Source of the DNA: Granulicella aggregans | GTDB lineage: Bacteria; Acidobacteriota; Terriglobia; Terriglobales; Acidobacteriaceae | DNA length: 64,000 nucleotides | Reading direction: 5' to 3' | Assembly (NCBI RefSeq): GCF_014203275.1 | Contig: NZ_JACHIP010000005.1 | Location: 434,001-498,000, forward strand | Shown: positions 48,719-57,154 of the stretch, one piece after another | Layout: each line of letters starts with the position of its first letter | How positions within the stretch are numbered: the stretch's first letter is position 1 | The notes under the pieces: generated by a model | Database searches by the model: none | What the model was told of the DNA's origin: nothing | What the model saw: only the letters and a program-made list of their open reading frames with translations | Position numbers and translations under genes: made by a program

Positions 48719-51568
48719 CGCGTCGAGAGCGGCCTTGGTCTTGTCGTAGAGCATGCGCGTCTCGGCGGACTGCTTGCGCAGGCCTTCCACAATGTGCGCC
48801 GGGGCCTTGGCCATGAAGGCATCGTTGGTTAGTTGCCGGTCGGCTGCTGCGATTCCCTTTTCGTACTTCGCCAGATCCTTCGTTAGACGCTCGCGTTCTG
48901 CGGGGACGTCGATCTGGCGTTCGTAGACGACGGCCACATCGAAGTTGCCCGTCGAGCGAGTGCCATCGCCGGTGAGCGCGGCTGCGGCAAGTTCAACGCC
49001 ACTGACACGCGCCAGCTTCGCCAGCATGTCGGCGTTCGATTGCGCAAGAACTCCCACTTCCGCGGTCGCGTGGATGCGGATCGTGGTGGCTTCCTTTTCG
49101 GGAACACCCATCTCCTTGCGAAGACCACGCACGGCGACGATCAGCTCCTGAACGATCTCCATGGAGCGAACTGCAGCAGCGTCTTCCGGATAGTTCTCTG
49201 CCTGCGGGAAGCTCGTCAAAGCGATGGATTTCGCCGGCGGGGCGTCGTTGTACAGGGCATGCCATATTTCTTCGGTGATGAACGGCATGAACGGCGAAAG
49301 CAGACGCAGCGCGGACTCGAAGACGGAGGTGAAGGCTTGCAGCGACGCAAGCGCCTCGCCGTTGTTCGCGCCTGCTTCGAAGTTCAGGCGGAGCTTGATG
49401 ATCTCGAGATACCAGTCGCAGAGTTCGCCCCAGAAGAACTGGTAGACCGCGCTCGCGGCTTCATCGAAACGATAGTCGGCGAGGGACTTGTTGACCTCTG
49501 CGGCGGTGGTGCCAAGGCGCGAGAGTATCCAGCGGGTTTCGAGAGGGAGCACGGGCTGGCCCACTCTAGCCGACGATACCGCCGTCGGATTTGTGGCGAG
49601 GTGCGCCAGATCAATTTCGACGCCGGCTTCCTTCGCCCGTTCGATGTTCATGAAGAGGAAGCGCGCTGCGTTCCAGATCTTGTTGGCGAAGGCGCGGTTG
49701 CCCTCGGTGCGTGCCTCGGAGAAGGCGATGTCCGTGCCCGGCGAGGCCATGCTTGCCAGCGTGAAACGCACTGCATCTGTGCCGAACTTCGTGATCACCT
49801 CGATTGGGTCGACGACATTGCCCTTGGTCTTCGACATCTTCTGGCGGTCGGCGTCGCGAACCAGCGCATGGATATAGACTTCGTGGAACGGCACCGCATC
49901 GGCCAGCGTTCTTGGCTGCAACGTACCGTCAGCCGCCAACATCGGCACATCCAGCATGAAGTGGCAGCTCAGCATGATCATCCGGGCTACCCAGAAGAAG
50001 AGAATGTCGAAACCAGTGACAAGAAGCTGCGTCGGATAGAACGCCGCCAGTTCAGGCGTCAACGCCGGAGCGCCCTGGTCTGGATCGGGATTCGGCCATC
50101 CGAAGACAGTAAACGGCAGCAGGCCTGATGAGAACCAAGTGTCGAGAACGTCGGTCTCCTGCGTGATCTCGCTTGAGCCGCAGTGTTCGCACATGGTCGG
50201 CGTGTCGCGGGCTACCGTGATCTTCGCGCAGATCGCGCAGTGCCACGCCGGGATGCGATGTCCCCACCATAGCTGCCGCGAGATGCACCAGTCGTAGATG
50301 TTCTTCATCCACTCGTCGTAGGTCTTGCGGTACTGGTCGGGCGTGAACTTGATGTGGCCCTGCTCGACCGCAGCGATGGCCTTTGCGGCGATGCTCTCGC
50401 CGCCTGCCGCCGGGGTTTTGTTCACCGCAACGAACCATTGCAGCGAGAGTCGCGGCTCGATCACATCCTTGGTGCGGTCGCAGAGACCGATGGAGTTGTT
50501 GTGGTCCTTCACGGCGACCAGTAAACCGAGCTCTTCGAGATCGGCAACGATCTTCTTCCGCGCTTCGTAGCGGTCAAGGCCGTGGTACGGCGAACCCGGC
50601 AGGTCGATGTGCGCGGTCGTGTCCAGAATGTTGATGTTCGGCAGCGAGTGCCTCTGCCCAATCGCGAAGTCGTTCGGGTCGTGCGCCGGGGTCACCTTCA
50701 CCGCTCCGGTGCCGAACTCGGGCTTGGCCCAGTCGTCCGCGAGCACGGGAATCTCACGGCCCACCAGCGGGAGCTTCAGCATCTTACCGATCAAGGCGGT
50801 ATAGCGCTCGTCGGTTGGGTTGACGGCCACGGCAACGTCGCCCAGCATCGTCTCGGGACGTGTCGTCGCAATGACGATCGAACCGCTACCATCTGCGAGC
50901 GGGTAGCGAATTTCGTAGAGCTTGCCTAGCTGCTCTTCATGCACCACTTCGAGGTCCGAGATCGCGGTCTGGCATCCCGGGCACCAGTTCACTATGTAGG
51001 CTCCGCGATAAATCAGGCCTTGCTCATAGAGGCGGACGAAGGCCTCCTTCACCGCGACCGAGAGCCGGTCATCCATGGTGAAGTACTCGCGGCTCCAGTC
51101 CACGGTCGAGCCGAGGCGCTTCATCTGGTCGAGAATCGCGCCGCCGTAGAGCTGCTTCCACTGCCACACGCGGGCCTCAAAGCCTTCGCGGCCAAGCGCT
51201 TGCCGGGTCGTGCCTTCGGCCTTCAACTGACGCTCCACCATCATTTGCGTGGCGATGCCGGCGTGATCGGTTCCTGGAACCCACAGTGCTATGTCGCCCA
51301 GCATACGGTGCCAGCGGGTCAGGATGTCCATCTCCGTCTGGTTCAGCATGTGGCCGATGTGCAGGCGTCCGGTGACGTTGGGCGGCGGGAGGAGCTGTGT
51401 GAACTTCCGGCCCTGTTCTTCCGTACCTGCTTCAGGCGTGGCTACGTCGAACAGGCGCTCGTTCACCCAGTAGTCGGCCCAGCGCTGTTCGATGACGGAC
51501 GGGTCGTAGGCTTTTGGCAACGCTTCTTTTACTTCACTCTGCGATGGGGCGGTCTTGTCGGTACTCAT
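48704..51568 (-). CDS. valS: Valyl-tRNA synthetase
   Basis: 954 residues. The class I signatures are PPNVTGRLHIGHML (HIGH) and KMSKTKGNVVDPIEVI (KMSKS); a large editing domain lies between. LDTWFSSGLLPFTVFGWP is typical. The C-terminal coiled coil (AERERLTKDLAKYEKGIAAADRQLTNDAFMAKAPAHIVEGLRKQ, marking its place) is the ValS tRNA-binding arm. It loads valine on tRNA-Val. The gene is alone, divergent from the bactofilin-like gene after 114 bp. Confidence 0.98.
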   Translation of the reverse strand: MSTDKTAPSQSEVKEALPKAYDPSVIEQRWADYWVNERLFDVATPEAGTEEQGRKFTQLLPPPNVTGRLHIGHMLNQTEMDILTRWHRMLGDIALWVPGTDHAGIATQMMVERQLKAEGTTRQALGREGFEARVWQWKQLYGGAILDQMKRLGSTVDWSREYFTMDDRLSVAVKEAFVRLYEQGLIYRGAYIVNWCPGCQTAISDLEVVHEEQLGKLYEIRYPLADGSGSIVIATTRPETMLGDVAVAVNPTDERYTALIGKMLKLPLVGREIPVLADDWAKPEFGTGAVKVTPAHDPNDFAIGQRHSLPNINILDTTAHIDLPGSPYHGLDRYEARKKIVADLEELGLLVAVKDHNNSIGLCDRTKDVIEPRLSLQWFVAVNKTPAAGGESIAAKAIAAVEQGHIKFTPDQYRKTYDEWMKNIYDWCISRQLWWGHRIPAWHCAICAKITVARDTPTMCEHCGSSEITQETDVLDTWFSSGLLPFTVFGWPNPDPDQGAPALTPELAAFYPTQLLVTGFDILFFWVARMIMLSCHFMLDVPMLAADGTLQPRTLADAVPFHEVYIHALVRDADRQKMSKTKGNVVDPIEVITKFGTDAVRFTLASMASPGTDIAFSEARTEGNRAFANKIWNAARFLFMNIERAKEAGVEIDLAHLATNPTAVSSARVGQPVLPLETRWILSRLGTTAAEVNKSLADYRFDEAASAVYQFFWGELCDWYLEIIKLRLNFEAGANNGEALASLQAFTSVFESALRLLSPFMPFITEEIWHALYNDAPPAKSIALTSFPQAENYPEDAAAVRSMEIVQELIVAVRGLRKEMGVPEKEATTIRIHATAEVGVLAQSNADMLAKLARVSGVELAAAALTGDGTRSTGNFDVAVVYERQIDVPAERERLTKDLAKYEKGIAAADRQLTNDAFMAKAPAHIVEGLRKQSAETRMLYDKTKAALDALPPE

Positions 51569-51697
51569 GAGCTTTAAGCGTAGCAGGTCAACCGGGACAA
51601 ATCCGATATCGTCGTTCGCCTGCGAGTTTGTGCAGGTTTTGCGACCGCCACTTTAATCAACGCGATGTAGACTTCTGGCTTAGTGAGGATTTCGGCC

Positions 51698-52198
51698 ATG
51701 CACATCTTCTTTCGAACGGCTCTGCTTGGAATGGTCGCAGCGGCTCTCGGCACACAGACCGCCTCCGCCTCCAATGATCGCGTTTCCTTTGCAAAAAACA
51801 TCACGGTCACCGAGGGCGATCCCGCCAACGATATCGTCTGCATCGCCTGTAGCGTCACGTTGCAGGGAGATGTCCACGGCGATATCGTCACCGTTCTCGG
51901 CGGCATCAAGGCTGAAGGCTCGCGGGCGATTTCGGGCGACGTGGTCGCGCTTGGCGGAGACGTCATCCTCCCCGCAAGCTCGACCTTGCAGGGCGATCTT
52001 GTGGTCATCGGCGGCGACCTTGACCTCGGTCCCGAGGCCAGCGTTCATGGCGACCGATCGGTATTCCCCGGACGCGCCTGGATCTTTTTGCCCTTTGCTC
52101 CATTGCTGATTCTTGTCGGAATCGTGTGGCTGGCCATCTGGCTGGTTCGCCGCAACCGGTATCGCTTTCCGATGTATCCCTACGGCAGAGGTCTCTAA
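51698..52198 (+). CDS. Exported bactofilin-like (polymer-forming) protein with C-terminal membrane anchor
   Basis: 166 residues from the ATG at 51698 (GTG at 51683 is the longer option). A signal peptide (FFRTALLGMVAAALGTQTASA) is followed by a right-handed beta-helix-like stretch with short repeats: CIACSVTLQGDVHGDIVTVLGGIKAEG, ISGDVVALGGDVILPASSTLQGDLVVIGGDLDLG, of bactofilin/polymer-forming type. A membrane helix (FLPFAPLLILVGIVWLAIWLV) and a short basic tail end the protein. Typical bactofilins are cytosolic; here a leader puts the beta-helix in the periplasm. It is followed 9 bp later by the PRX-like gene. Confidence 0.75.
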   Translation: MHIFFRTALLGMVAAALGTQTASASNDRVSFAKNITVTEGDPANDIVCIACSVTLQGDVHGDIVTVLGGIKAEGSRAISGDVVALGGDVILPASSTLQGDLVVIGGDLDLGPEASVHGDRSVFPGRAWIFLPFAPLLILVGIVWLAIWLVRRNRYRFPMYPYGRGL

Positions 52199-52207
52199 GG
52201 AGGGCCC

Positions 52208-52792
52208 ATGAGTAAAACAGAGTCGACGATGGTAAAGCTGGGCACGATTGCGCCGCCATTCGAGTTGCGCGACGTGATCAGTGGACGCGGAATGAGCCGT
52301 GACGACATCTTTGCCAGTGCCGGTGACGAAGCTCGTGGCCTGCTGGTCATGTTCATCTGCGTTCACTGCCCTTATGTAAAGCATGTAGAGGCGGAGTTGG
52401 CCAAGATCAGCGAGGACTACGAAGGCTTGATCGCTATGGTCGCGATTCAAAGCAACGACATCGTGGCCTATCCTGACGACGGTCCCGCTGGAATGATTGA
52501 CCAGGCAGCAAGAGTCGGCTTTCGGTTCCCCTACCTGCTGGACGAGATGCAAGAGGTAGCGCGGGAATATGACGCTGCCTGTACTCCGGACTTCTTCCTG
52601 TTCGACGCGCGGATGCGCCTTGCTTACCGCGGACAACTGGATGGAAGCCGGCCTCGTCGTGGAGACTCTGGGAACGACGTGCCAGTAACGGGACAGGATC
52701 TGCGCGCCGCGATGGACGCCGTGATCGCCGGCAAGGCGCCAAATCCGGAACAACGGACGAGCCTGGGATGCAACATTAAATGGAAGAGCTAG
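52208..52792 (+). CDS. PRX-like1 thioredoxin-fold protein
   Basis: 194 residues. A strong AAGGAGG lies 5 bp before the ATG and overlaps the upstream stop region, so the two genes are probably translated from one mRNA. LVMFICVHCPYVKHVEAEL carries a CxxC (FICVHC), AIQSNDIVAYPDDGPAGM, FPYLLDEMQEVAREYDAACTPDFFLFD and the end GCNIKWKS fit the PRX_like1 (AhpC/TSA-related) family. The TPDFF segment has the cis-Pro. Likely a cytosolic redox protein of undefined substrate. Confidence 0.85.
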   Translation: MSKTESTMVKLGTIAPPFELRDVISGRGMSRDDIFASAGDEARGLLVMFICVHCPYVKHVEAELAKISEDYEGLIAMVAIQSNDIVAYPDDGPAGMIDQAARVGFRFPYLLDEMQEVAREYDAACTPDFFLFDARMRLAYRGQLDGSRPRRGDSGNDVPVTGQDLRAAMDAVIAGKAPNPEQRTSLGCNIKWKS

Positions 52793-52796
52793 AACT

Positions 52797-52825
52797 TGCC
52801 GGGCCGCAAAGTTTGCGGCCCGGCA
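52797..52825. terminator. Bidirectional terminator
   Basis: A perfect 13-bp GC-rich stem (52797-52809 with 52813-52825), loop AGT, stands between the convergent PRX-like and small membrane protein genes. Confidence 0.8.
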
Positions 52826-52839
52826 TCTCGCGCAGAGAA

Positions 52840-53106
52840 CTATAGGGGCTTGTTGATGGCGGCGTCCGAGCCGTGCTGCTTCACCATCTTGTTGTAAAGC
52901 CCCAGAATGAGAAACGGCGCCGCCCATTGTCCAATGAACAGGGCCATATCTGTTTTCTTCTGAGCCTTGAACGACACCGAAACCGCCATCGAAGCAAGCG
53001 CCGCAGCCAGATATACGCTGGACGGAACCTGTGAGGTGAACTTTTCGATAGCTGCGGTAACTTGATCTTCCTGCGCTTCGCCGGGTGCTACACGATAGTC
53101 GGTCAT
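52840..53106 (-). CDS. Small two-helix membrane protein of unknown function
   Basis: 88 residues; AGGAG is 10 bp before the ATG. Two hydrophobic stretches (about 30-46 and 54-72: VYLAAALASMAVSVSF, MALFIGQWAAPFLILGLY) follow a charged N-terminus (EAQEDQVTAAIEKF). No known motif. The 131 bp between it and the ABC ATPase gene show no clear signal. Confidence 0.65.
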   Translation of the reverse strand: MTDYRVAPGEAQEDQVTAAIEKFTSQVPSSVYLAAALASMAVSVSFKAQKKTDMALFIGQWAAPFLILGLYNKMVKQHGSDAAINKPL

Positions 53107-53237
53107 TTATCTAATCTCCTAAGGCGGAAGTGCCGCCTGTAGGAAGAATGATGCCGATTTGACAACCGGTGCGGGCCGCTCCAGATGAATTCCTTGCAAC
53201 TTTCATCCCGCGAAAGAAACCGCCCCGATACATCACC

Positions 53238-53963
53238 CTAGTACGTAGTGTGGAGCGCGCGCCCCGCGCCCTTCTCTTCCCGTACCAACTGGCCGTCGCG
53301 CATCGTGAGAATACGGTCGGCAATCTGGGCTGCCTCCGGATTGTGAGTAATCATCAAGACGGTCTGGTTGAGCTCCCGGCTCGCATCACGCAACATCTCC
53401 AGCACGGCGTCGGAGTTCTTCGTGTCCAGGTTGCCTGTGGGCTCATCGGCCAGCACAATAGACGGGCGTGTCACCAACGCCCGCGCGATCGCGACCCGCT
53501 GCTGCTCGCCGCCTGAGAGCTCGTTCGGACGATGGTCGAGGCGACCGGCAATCCCAAGTTTCTCAGAGAGGTGGGCCAGAAGCTCATGATCGAGCGGCTT
53601 CTTCGTCTCCGCGCCAAGGTTCGCGATGTCATGTGCGATTTCGATGTTGCCGAGCGCCGAAAGCGTCGGCAACAAGTTGAAGCGCTGGAAGATGAAGCCG
53701 ATTCGCGCCCGGCGCATCTTCGTCCGTTCTGCGTCGGACAACTTCGCGAAGTCTGTACCCGCGATCGTCACGGAGCCAGACGTGGCATTAGTCAAGCCGC
53801 CCAGCACATAGAACAAGGTCGACTTGCCTGAACCAGACGGCCCGACGATGGCGACAAACTCGCCCGGTTCGATGGCGAAGTTGACACCGTGAAGAGCATT
53901 TACTTCCAGCTTGCCGGAACGATAGGTTTTGCCGAGGTTCTGAGCGACGATGATAGGAGTCAT
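53238..53963 (-). CDS. LolD/MacB-type ABC transporter ATPase
   Basis: 241 residues from the ATG at 53963; the frame is open upstream to 54185 but that would overlap the divergent gene. Walker A is GPSGSGKST, the signature is NELSGGEQQRVAIARAL, Walker B is IVLADEPTGNLD, and the switch His is in MITHNPE. The DEPTGNLDTKNS phrase is typical of the LolD/MacB/FtsE-like group that drives lipoprotein release or efflux. No permease is next to it, so its partner is elsewhere. It is divergent from the DUF-like gene by 50 bp. Confidence 0.92.
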   Translation of the reverse strand: MTPIIVAQNLGKTYRSGKLEVNALHGVNFAIEPGEFVAIVGPSGSGKSTLFYVLGGLTNATSGSVTIAGTDFAKLSDAERTKMRRARIGFIFQRFNLLPTLSALGNIEIAHDIANLGAETKKPLDHELLAHLSEKLGIAGRLDHRPNELSGGEQQRVAIARALVTRPSIVLADEPTGNLDTKNSDAVLEMLRDASRELNQTVLMITHNPEAAQIADRILTMRDGQLVREEKGAGRALHTTY

Positions 53964-54013
53964 TAGCACTATCAAGTTTATCTGCTTGGCGGGCTTGGCG
54001 CGAATGAGGTTCG

Positions 54014-54607
54014 ATGAAGATTGCAGTGTGGTTGTTTTTTGCCGTGGCCGGCTGGTGCGCCATCGGCCTATTGGGAACCGTGGTTTCGCTTGCGCGGAAT
54101 CGGCGAGCTGAGGCGGTAAAAAATGTCGCATGGGTGACGACCGTCGCCGGCGTCTACCTCGTGGTGCTGCTCGCGGTCTCCGCATTCCAGAAGCAGCGCG
54201 TCGTCGCCATCGAGCAGAACCAGTGTTTCGGCTCCATGTGTTTCCGGGTCATTGGCGTCGATGAAGTCCCGGGCCTGGTCTCTGGCGCGACCGATCGGGT
54301 CGTCCGAGTCCGCATAGCCATCGCGAATCGTGGCCGTTCCGCAGCCGAAGAGCCAGCAATCCGTGCCTATCTGCTGGACTCGCGGGGACGCCGCTGGGTT
54401 ACGTTGCCGGGCCTTACCGGAAACCGCCTGACCAGCCGGATCGCGGGCGAGTCGGAGATCGTCAGCCAACCGATGTTTCGTGTCGGGAGTGACGCCACCG
54501 GTCTTGGGCTGGTTCTGACACACGGTAGCTGGCAGTCGCGGAACCTCATCATCGGCGACTCCGACAGCGTGGCCCACAAGCCCACTATCGTCGCGTTGGG
54601 TAGATGA
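54014..54607 (+). CDS. Membrane protein with periplasmic beta domain, unknown function
   Basis: 197 residues with two N-terminal membrane helices (about 4-24 and 40-58). The remainder looks like an immunoglobulin-like sandwich: QNQCFGSMCFRVIGVDEVPG, VRVRIAIANRGRSAAEEPAIRAYLLDSRGRRW. This is the general DUF4352 layout, but I do not claim membership. Two Cys (CFGSMC) may form a disulfide outside the membrane. It is divergent from the ABC ATPase and converges with the receiver protein gene. Confidence 0.65.
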   Translation: MKIAVWLFFAVAGWCAIGLLGTVVSLARNRRAEAVKNVAWVTTVAGVYLVVLLAVSAFQKQRVVAIEQNQCFGSMCFRVIGVDEVPGLVSGATDRVVRVRIAIANRGRSAAEEPAIRAYLLDSRGRRWVTLPGLTGNRLTSRIAGESEIVSQPMFRVGSDATGLGLVLTHGSWQSRNLIIGDSDSVAHKPTIVALGR

Positions 54608-54627
54608 GTTTTGCGTGCCTTGGAGTG

Positions 54628-55086
54628 CTAGTGGGGAGCGAACTCCGATTCGGCTAGAGCCTGGGTGATGGAAGACAGCAATAGCTCAGTCTCCACGGGC
54701 TTCTGTAGAAAGAGCGCCGCTCCGGCCTCCTTCGAGCGCTCTTCATGGCTGGCGCGGTCGCGCGCGGACAACACGATTACGGGAATCTGAGCCTCTGAAG
54801 GCTCGCCCTGGAGCATATGCAGCACCGTGTAGCCATCGCCGCTCGGCATACCCAGATCCAGCAGGATCAGGTCCGGGCGATGTTTTCGCGCCTCCGCAAC
54901 GACCGAAAGCCCGTCCCCCGCGCAGCTTACCTCGTAGTTGTTCGCTCGCAGGCGGATGAGCAAGGCCAGCCGCATACCCGGATCGTCATCGCCAATCAGG
55001 ATTCTCTTCTTCGAGGAGTTCGCCGCTTCCATGCACACCATCCCCAGCCGGCCCGCCCGGTCGGCGCAGGCCGTGATCTTCGACAT
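54628..55086 (-). CDS. Single-domain response regulator (receiver only)
   Basis: 152 residues. Only a receiver domain is present: RILIGDDDPGMRLALLIRLRANNYEV (acidic pocket), LILLDLGMPSGDGYTVLHML (phospho-Asp), VIVLSARDRASHEERSKEAGAALFLQKPVE (Thr/Ser and Lys). No DNA-binding or enzyme domain follows. ATGs at 55038 and 55029 are alternative starts. It is upstream-adjacent to, not in frame with, glk (78 bp away). No kinase is next to it, so its partner is unknown. Confidence 0.9.
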   Translation of the reverse strand: MSKITACADRAGRLGMVCMEAANSSKKRILIGDDDPGMRLALLIRLRANNYEVSCAGDGLSVVAEARKHRPDLILLDLGMPSGDGYTVLHMLQGEPSEAQIPVIVLSARDRASHEERSKEAGAALFLQKPVETELLLSSITQALAESEFAPH

Positions 55087-55164
55087 CTGCCTTCTACTTC
55101 GGCGCGAAGTCGGATCTACTGCTGAGGATCGTGAGGAAATGCGGCCCCTAGTAACGTGACGCGA

Positions 55165-56226
55165 TCAGTCGGTCTGTACCGCCGCCAACGACGCCGCTCG
55201 CTCGGAGTGGCCGGAGTTCTCGGACGCTCTCGCTTCCGCGTAGGCAGCCGCGCCTAAAAGCGCGCAGGTATCGTCTAGGATGACGCGCACCGGAATCGCC
55301 TCCAGGATTGAAGACATGCGTCCCTTGTCGGTAAACGCCTGGATGAAGGCGCCTGCCTTGAGGGTCTTGAGGATCTTCGGCGCGATGCCGCCGCCGAGGT
55401 AGATGCCGCCGAGCGCCAGGACCTTCAGGGCAACATTCCCAGCTTCAGCGCCGTACGCCGAGGTGAAGATTCGCAAGGTCTGGAAGCAGATGTCGCTGGT
55501 TCCATTCTCCGCGCACTCGCCGATGACGGCGTTGGGATCTTCCGTCGCCAGCCGTTGAGCAAGCCACACCGGCTCTTCCAGCTTCAGGATGTCCTTGCAG
55601 AATCCGTAGACGTTCTTAATGCCGAGCCCCGAGACGACACGTTCAAAGCTGACCCTGCCATGCAATGTGCGACGAAGATGGTTCAGCAGAGCGATTTCGG
55701 TCTCATTTCGCGCCGCAAAGTCGCAGTGTCCTCCCTCGGACGGAATCGGGATGTGGCTCTTCTTGCCGTCGAAGATCAGCATCGCTTCGCCCAGGCCAGT
55801 TCCCGCCGCAATCAGGCCACGATGTCCTACTGCGGTTGGATCGCCCTCGTGGAGGGTGAAGATCTTGTCTGGTGCGAGCTCGGAGATGCCGTAGCCGTTG
55901 GCTTCGAGATCGTTGATGAGGAAGATGTGTTCGATCGAGAGCGACTTCGAGAGTTCGCGAACGTCGAGCTCCCACGGCAGGTTGGTCAGCTTCAACCTTC
56001 CGTCGCGCACCGGGCCGGGTAGGCCGAAGCAGGCCGCCTTCACCTGGCTCCGGTCTAACTCTGCGCCGTTTTCGCCCGATGACAGGAAGTTGTTCACAAT
56101 GTCATCCAGGCACGCGAACTCGTGCGCCGAGTACTTTTTATCGCGAAGGGCCTTAAGCCGTCCGCCTTCGAAATCGTAGAGTGCCAGGTGGACCTTGGTG
56201 CCGCCTACGTCGCCAGCGAGAATCAT
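55165..56226 (-). CDS. glk: Glucokinase
   Basis: 353 residues. LAGDVGGTKVHLALYDFEGG is the phosphate-1 motif, ACFGLPGPVRDGRLKLTNLPWELD and FLINDLEANGYGI give the sugar site, AAGTGLGEAMLIF is the adenosine region and the Asp in INDLEA is the catalytic base candidate. It phosphorylates glucose with ATP. It starts right after the pgl stop (no bases between), so it is the last gene of a sugar operon zwf-pgl-glk. The last 20 residues are Ala/Ser-rich. Confidence 0.95.
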   Translation of the reverse strand: MILAGDVGGTKVHLALYDFEGGRLKALRDKKYSAHEFACLDDIVNNFLSSGENGAELDRSQVKAACFGLPGPVRDGRLKLTNLPWELDVRELSKSLSIEHIFLINDLEANGYGISELAPDKIFTLHEGDPTAVGHRGLIAAGTGLGEAMLIFDGKKSHIPIPSEGGHCDFAARNETEIALLNHLRRTLHGRVSFERVVSGLGIKNVYGFCKDILKLEEPVWLAQRLATEDPNAVIGECAENGTSDICFQTLRIFTSAYGAEAGNVALKVLALGGIYLGGGIAPKILKTLKAGAFIQAFTDKGRMSSILEAIPVRVILDDTCALLGAAAYAEARASENSGHSERAASLAAVQTD

Positions 56227-57036
56227 CTAGGAAAGCTCCAGTGTGCCGACGAGCATTGAATTTGGACCTGCAACAGTCGGTGCAGGCAGCTTAGACGCTG
56301 AAGCTGTATCGAGCAAGAGAGAAAGCTTTCCGGATGCCGGGCGAATCAGCTGCGAGGGTGTGGTCTCGGGCTGGTAGGGTCCGAGCATGACCTGCGCGAG
56401 GATATCTGCCTTGGCAGCTCCCTCGATCAGGAAGGCCACCTCGCGACCGTGGTTGATCACCGGCTTAGTCAGCGTGATGCGCCAGGTATCCTTCTGCGGA
56501 ACGTGGTTTGGGGTGACGATCAGACTGATCTCTTCGAGGGCAGCCGTATGCGGAAAGAGCGAGGCTGTGTGCCCGTCGTCGCCCATGCCCAAGAGGATAA
56601 GATCGAAGGTTGGTGTCTCTGCGCCCTCGAGTTTGAAGGTGTTGCGAATCTCTGACTCGTACCTGGCAGACGCCTCGGTCGGATCGAGTTCGCCCTCCAT
56701 CCGGTGGATACGAGCTTCCGGCAGAGGAACATGGTCCAGCAGCGCCTGTTTGGTCATCAGGAAGTTGGAATCCTTGTCGGTGGGAGGGACGCAGCGCTCA
56801 TCCACCCAGAAGAGCTCGAGCTTATCCCATGGGGTCTCAGCCGCAAACGGCTTCGCCGGGTCCGCGAGCAGCGTGAACATGCGCTTGGGCGTTGAGCCTC
56901 CGGAGATGGCGATCCGCGCTACACCGCGCGCGGCGACTGCAGACTTGGCATGCGCGGTAAACAATGCGGCGGCGGCCTCTGCGACGGCGTCGGCGGTGGG
57001 AGAGACGTAGTAGGTTACGGTTGCTGCGGGAGGCAT
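56227..57036 (-). CDS. pgl: 6-Phosphogluconolactonase
   Basis: 269 residues from the ATG at 57036 (frame open to 57180). IAISGGSTPKRMFTLLA, LELFWVDERCVPPTDKDSNFLMTKQALLD, LILLGMGDDGHTASLFPHTAALEE and NHGREVAFLIEGAAKADIL fit the DevB/Pgl family. It hydrolyses 6-phosphogluconolactone, the step between Zwf and Gnd, whose genes are upstream. It abuts glk. Confidence 0.95.
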   Translation of the reverse strand: MPPAATVTYYVSPTADAVAEAAAALFTAHAKSAVAARGVARIAISGGSTPKRMFTLLADPAKPFAAETPWDKLELFWVDERCVPPTDKDSNFLMTKQALLDHVPLPEARIHRMEGELDPTEASARYESEIRNTFKLEGAETPTFDLILLGMGDDGHTASLFPHTAALEEISLIVTPNHVPQKDTWRITLTKPVINHGREVAFLIEGAAKADILAQVMLGPYQPETTPSQLIRPASGKLSLLLDTASASKLPAPTVAGPNSMLVGTLELS

Positions 57037-57094
57037 CGCGGAGTCCTTTGAGATCTCTGGTAGTTCTTCGAAACTGCGTGCTTTGAAACCATGC

Positions 57095-57120
57095 GCCGCC
57101 GGAGAACATCCCCCGGCGGC
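57095..57120. other. Hairpin between zwf and pgl
   Basis: GCCGCCGG (57095-57102) and CCGGCGGC (57113-57120) can form an 8-bp stem with a 10-nt loop. There is no T-run behind it on the minus strand, so it is more likely an mRNA processing or stability element than a full terminator. Confidence 0.4.
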
Positions 57121-57154
57121 CACAGCGATCATCGATACATCTCTAACTGCAAAA

